Assembly (NCBI GenBank): GCA_963976695.1
Contig: CAXBMB010000070.1
Span: 1-17,034, forward strand
Direction of reading: 5' to 3'
Length of the DNA: 17,034 nt
Origin: CAXBMB01 sp963976695
GTDB taxonomy: Bacteria; Pseudomonadota; Alphaproteobacteria; Kiloniellales; DSM-21159
Below the pieces are notes generated by a model. That model saw only the letters and a list, made by a program, of their open reading frames with translations, was not told the DNA's origin and ran no database searches. The translations under genes were made by a program, and so were the position numbers. Numbering within the stretch: position 1 is the stretch's first letter; each line of letters starts with the position of its first letter. Shown piece by piece: positions 14,208-17,034 of this stretch.

Positions 14208-14245
14208 AGGTCGGTTTTCCGTTTTGATCTTGGTGAGATAAATCC

Positions 14246-15244
14246 ATGGCTATTCAGCATCCCTATCTGCTTTTCCTCGGCGACGCTCCCGACCAGTTGG
14301 CGGCGAAAACGGCGGCCGGCGTGGCTCATTGGCGCCCGAACTGGTGCCTGGGCCAGCTCCGATTTGGGGATTGCAAGGCCAATCTCGGGTTAACCGACCT
14401 GACCCTTGAGGCGGCCTATGAGGCCGGCGCGCGAACCCTGGTCCTGGGGGTTGCCAACCGAGGTGGATTGATCTCCGAGGCCTGGATGGAGGTGCTGGAG
14501 AAGGCGCTGATCATGGGCTACGACATTGCCTCGGGTCTGCACAACAAGCTCACCGAGATCCCGGTATTGGCCGAACTGGCCAAGGAGCATGGCCGTCTGC
14601 TGGTGGATGTTCGCCATCCCACCGCCGTTTATCCGGTGGCCAACGGCAAGAAGCGCAGCGGCAAGCGTCTGCTGCCGGTGGGAACCGACTGCTCGGTGGG
14701 CAAGATGTACACCGCCCTGGCGATGGAAGCGGAAATGAAGGCGCGGGGAATGAAGGCCACCTTCCGCGCGACCGGCCAAACCGGCATTTTCATCGCCGGT
14801 GAAGGCGTTTCCGTCGACGCCGTGGTCGCCGACTTCATTTCCGGCGCGGTGGAGACCATCAGCCCCGCAAACGACAGCGATCACTGGGATCTGGTCGAGG
14901 GCCAGGGGTCGCTGTTTCACGCGTCTTACGCCGGTGTGAGCATGGGGTTGATCCATGGCGCCCAGCCCGACGCCCTGGTGTTGTGCCATGAGCCCTCCCG
15001 GCCGCACATGCGCGGCTTGCCCGACTACAAGCTGCCGGAGATTGGTTTGTGCATGGCCCGCAACCTGGACGCCGCCCGGTTGACCAATCCCGACGCTAAA
15101 TTTGTTGGCATCGCGGTCAACACCTCGTCCATGGGCGCGGCCGAAGCGGCGGACTACCTGAAGACTCTGTCGGCGCAGCATGGCCTGCCGGCGGTCGATC
15201 CGGTGCGCAACGGCGTGGCGGCGATTGTTGACAATCTGGGGTGA
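14246..15244 (+). CDS. dgcN: DUF1611 protein, probable D-glutamate N-acetyltransferase DgcN
   Basis: The 332-residue product has the two DUF1611 halves: an N-terminal Rossmann-like domain (PYLLFLGDAPDQLAAKTAAG, GARTLVLGVANRGG, DIASGLHNKL) and a C-terminal P-loop-type domain with GTDCSVGKM (146-154, Lys153), RATGQTGIF, GQGSLFHASYAGVSMGLIHG and AVNTSSM. Members of this family paired with an enolase-superfamily epimerase were shown in recent years to act as DgcN, which N-acetylates D-glutamate before DgcA racemises it. The next gene is exactly such a partner, so I infer the same role here. It is cytoplasmic. The ATG at 14246 has GGTGAG ahead. If the partner is instead a cell-wall peptide epimerase, DgcN's function would need to be reconsidered. 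Confidence 0.85.
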   Translation: MAIQHPYLLFLGDAPDQLAAKTAAGVAHWRPNWCLGQLRFGDCKANLGLTDLTLEAAYEAGARTLVLGVANRGGLISEAWMEVLEKALIMGYDIASGLHNKLTEIPVLAELAKEHGRLLVDVRHPTAVYPVANGKKRSGKRLLPVGTDCSVGKMYTALAMEAEMKARGMKATFRATGQTGIFIAGEGVSVDAVVADFISGAVETISPANDSDHWDLVEGQGSLFHASYAGVSMGLIHGAQPDALVLCHEPSRPHMRGLPDYKLPEIGLCMARNLDAARLTNPDAKFVGIAVNTSSMGAAEAADYLKTLSAQHGLPAVDPVRNGVAAIVDNLG

Positions 15245-15379
15245 TTGTCCGGGCTGCCGGCCCGGGCCGAAATTAAACGACCGCGCGCCCGGGCCGCGTC
15301 GGCGCGCAATTGGCTTCCAAGCGTGAGCTCGACGGAAAAAGACGCGATTGAGGCCTCCCTTTCGCAGCGTGAGAACAGC
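15245..15379. other. 135-base gap inside the dgcN-dgcA pair
   Basis: The frame of dgcA is open through this gap to a TTG directly after the dgcN stop, but the extension (Arg/Ala-rich) has no enolase-family character. I take it as untranslated spacer between the two genes. Confidence 0.5.
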
Positions 15380-16384
15380 ATGAGCAACAGCCCGACCCAG
15401 CCGATTGACCTGAGCGTCCGCCATGACACCTTCCCCATTCGCGGCACCTTTACCATTTCGCGGGGCAGCCGCACGGAAATCCATGTGGTGGTGGCCGAAC
15501 TGCGCCAGGGGCCGGTTGTCGGGCGGGGCGAATGCGTCCCCTACGCCCGCTATGGTGAAACCGTCGACGGCGTGACGGCCGATATCTCCCGGATGGCGGC
15601 GGCCTTGGCGGCGGGTGAACTGAACCGGGAAAACCTGCAGCAGGCGCTGCCCGCCGGCGCGGCGCGAAACGCCCTGGACTGCGCCTTCTGGGATCTGGAA
15701 GCCAAGCGCTCCGGCCAGAGCATCGCCGAGATGGCGGGACTGGCGTCGCTGGCGCCGGTGGTTACGGCCTATACCATTTCGCTCGACAGTCCGGCCGCCA
15801 TGGGGGCCAATGCGGCGGAAAATGCCTATCGACCGCTGTTGAAACTGAAGCTTGCCGGGCCGGATGATCTGGACCGGGTGCGGGCGGTTCGCCAGAACGC
15901 GCCCAACGCCACCTTGGTGGTGGACGCCAACGAAGGCTGGACGGTCGACGACTACCTGGCCCTGGCGCCGGCGTTGCAGGCGCTGGGCGTGGCGATGATC
16001 GAGCAGCCCTTGCCGGCCGCCGAGGACGCGGCGCTGCGCGGCGTGGACCGCCTGGTGCCGCTCTGCGCCGATGAATCCTGCCACGACAGCACGACGCTGG
16101 ATCAACTGCTGGGCAAATACGACTACATCAATATCAAACTGGACAAAACCGGCGGTTTGACCGAGGCGCTAAAGCTGAAGGCCCAGGCCCGGGCGGCCGG
16201 GTTCAAGATCATGGTCGGCTGCATGATCGGGACCTCCTTGGCCATGGCTCCCGGCCTTGTGGTCGCCCAGGGCGCCGAATTGGTCGATCTGGATGCGCCG
16301 CTGCTGATTGCCAAGGATCGTGAAACCGCCTTGCGCTATGACGGCTCGCTGGTGCATCCGCCCAGTGCCGCGCTTTGGGGATAG
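15380..16384 (+). CDS. dgcA: Enolase-superfamily epimerase, probable N-acetyl-glutamate racemase DgcA
   Basis: The 334-residue protein belongs to the muconate-lactonizing/dipeptide-epimerase branch of enolases. Visible features are the 20s-loop region FTISRGSRTE, then GECVPYARYGE, the K-x-K acid/base pair LLKLKLAG (Lys155, Lys157), metal ligands Asp182 (VDANEGW), Glu208 (IEQPLP) and Asp231 (CADES), Lys253 opposite (NIKLDKTGG), and DLDAP (Asp303, Asp305), which in L-Ala-D/L-Glu epimerases binds the dipeptide amino end. All catalytic positions are present, so it should be active. Next to a DUF1611 gene it is best read as DgcA, converting N-acetyl-D-glutamate to the L form. Classical L-Ala-D/L-Glu epimerase (muropeptide recycling) is the alternative. 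The ATG at 15380 is chosen because the family start lies there; its ribosome site is weak. Confidence 0.88.
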   Translation: MSNSPTQPIDLSVRHDTFPIRGTFTISRGSRTEIHVVVAELRQGPVVGRGECVPYARYGETVDGVTADISRMAAALAAGELNRENLQQALPAGAARNALDCAFWDLEAKRSGQSIAEMAGLASLAPVVTAYTISLDSPAAMGANAAENAYRPLLKLKLAGPDDLDRVRAVRQNAPNATLVVDANEGWTVDDYLALAPALQALGVAMIEQPLPAAEDAALRGVDRLVPLCADESCHDSTTLDQLLGKYDYINIKLDKTGGLTEALKLKAQARAAGFKIMVGCMIGTSLAMAPGLVVAQGAELVDLDAPLLIAKDRETALRYDGSLVHPPSAALWG

Positions 16385-16392
16385 GGCGCCCG

Positions 16393-17034
16393 CTACCAGA
16401 GGGCGCGGTTCATCGCGCCCAGCGAGGTGCGCTGTTGGCCCTCGGCGTCGAAGTTTTCGGGCGCCAGCCAAAGCTGGAAATTCGCCTTCACGGCGGCCCA
16501 GTCCTCACAAACCAGGGCATACCACGCGGTGTCCCGGTTCATCCCCTTGGCGATATTGTGATTGTAAAAGGTGCCTTCGTAGCGGAAGCCCAGGCGCAAG
16601 GCCGCCTGACGCGAGGCCTGGTTGGCGGCGTCGCACCTCCATTCCAAGCGACGGTAGGCGGCCTGGTCCAGGATGTCGGACATCATCAGGTATAGGGCCT
16701 CCGTCGCCAGGCCACTGTTTTGGAAGGCTTCGCCAATCCAAATATGGCCGATTTCGGCAATGCCGGCCGCTGGGCGGACCTCCATGATGCTGGCCTGACC
16801 GGCGAGTCTTCCACTTGCCAGGTCGCGAAGGGCGAAAAAGGCCGGATCGGCCGAGCCGGCGCAGCCGCGCAGCCAGCCAGCCATCTCGACGGCGTCTTCA
16901 AAGGGACCGTAGGGCAGGTAGCGCCAGATGTTTTGCCCGCCCTGGCCGGTATGGCCGACCTCGAAGAGGCCCGGGGCATGGCGGTTGGCGTCGCAGGGCT
17001 CCAGCGCCACCAGGCGGCCGGTCAGCGGGCGACG
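16393..17034 (-). CDS. GNAT acetyltransferase (RimJ/RimL type), 5' end outside the window
   Basis: The 213 visible residues begin RRPLTGRLVALEPCDANRHA and are open to the right edge, so the true start lies beyond 17034. The fold signs are those of ribosomal-protein-type GNATs: IAEIGHIWIGEAFQNSGLAT with the acetyl-CoA pyrophosphate loop Q-N-S-G-L-A, followed by EALYLMMSDILDQ and RLEWRCDAANQASRQAALRL (the typical NxxSRxxxxRLGF element, ending RLGFRYEGTF). It transfers acetyl groups to an amine of unknown identity; it could be a protein N-terminus or a small molecule. It converges on dgcA with 8 bases between the stops, so it is not part of that operon. Confidence 0.9.
   Translation of the reverse strand, partial: RRPLTGRLVALEPCDANRHAPGLFEVGHTGQGGQNIWRYLPYGPFEDAVEMAGWLRGCAGSADPAFFALRDLASGRLAGQASIMEVRPAAGIAEIGHIWIGEAFQNSGLATEALYLMMSDILDQAAYRRLEWRCDAANQASRQAALRLGFRYEGTFYNHNIAKGMNRDTAWYALVCEDWAAVKANFQLWLAPENFDAEGQQRTSLGAMNRALW
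16401..16420. terminator. GC-rich hairpin at the convergent dgcA/GNAT ends
   Basis: GGGCGCG (16401-16407) and CGCGCCC (16414-16420) form a perfect 7-bp stem with a 6-base loop, 16 bases after the dgcA stop and inside the last codons of the facing GNAT gene. An 8-base palindrome GGGCGCCC sits at 16384-16391. There is no T-run, so termination would have to be factor-assisted. Confidence 0.35.

Larger units (their letters stand above)
13851..14245. other. Divergent intergenic region between PLP dehydratase and dgcN-like gene
   Basis: No gene was recognised in these 395 bases. The region contains a 19-base palindrome (13907-13925), a GC hairpin GCTCGCC-CCCC-GGCGAGC (13977-13994), and a possible promoter for the dgcN-like gene near 14179-14207. 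Any outward promoter for the dehydratase must lie here too. No riboswitch pattern was recognised. Confidence 0.5.

Noticed and set aside
15245..15379. Longer dgcA starting at TTG directly after dgcN
   Set aside because: The extension is Arg/Ala-rich and lies outside the enolase-family fold. The ATG at 15380 fits the family start.
14390..16105. Long minus-strand ORF (571 residues) opposite dgcN-dgcA
   Set aside because: It is His/Arg/Gly/Gln-rich and antisense to two well-supported genes in GC-rich DNA. It has no family pattern.

Overview
The window looks like chromosomal DNA of a GC-rich alphaproteobacterium, most plausibly a member of the Rhodospirillales. The reasons are high G+C at third codon positions, a Gram-negative LPS gene (waaA), and a response regulator whose DNA-binding half resembles the ChvI family of Alphaproteobacteria. 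No rRNA, convincing tRNA or CRISPR array was found. The placement is inferred from protein character; no database search was possible.

Region 1 (1-1650) is an accessory, decayed zone. It holds a 5' remnant of an IS256-type transposase cut off by an AT-rich segment, a small lysine/arginine-rich ORF, a DUF3841 gene on the minus strand, and a frameshifted basic small gene upstream of it. Region 2 (1650-3850) holds dusA, whose 3' end has been amplified into a 27-bp tandem repeat. It is followed by two wrecked divergent genes, an AraC-type regulator and an isochorismatase-like cysteine hydrolase, fused head-to-head at about 3003-3015 by a deletion that took both N-termini and their shared promoter. 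Region 3 (3854-7786, minus strand) is an LPS/O-antigen block: Wzx-like flippase, then NAD-dependent sugar epimerase/reductase, then Kdo transferase WaaA. The last two overlap by 4 bases.

Region 4 (8209-11243, plus strand) is a three-gene signalling operon: a lipoprotein, a response regulator with a ChvI-like DNA-binding domain, and a membrane histidine kinase with a PhoQ-like H-box (AHAFKTP) rather than the usual HELKNP of ChvG. Region 5 (11325-13850, minus strand) holds a MATE/DinF-type transporter and a PLP-dependent serine/threonine dehydratase. Region 6 (14246-16384, plus strand) is a DUF1611 protein followed by an enolase-superfamily epimerase. This pair matches the recently described DgcN-DgcA route for D-glutamate catabolism (N-acetylation of D-Glu, then racemisation of N-acetyl-Glu). 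A GNAT acetyltransferase runs off the right edge.

The most interesting parts are the lipoprotein/ChvI-like regulator/PhoQ-like kinase operon, the dgcN-dgcA pair facing a PLP dehydratase across a palindrome-bearing intergenic region, and the traces of genome decay (deletion fusion, homopolymer frameshift, stop-codon-bearing repeat amplification). I see no clearly new enzymatic machine. The signalling operon is the best candidate for an undescribed system.
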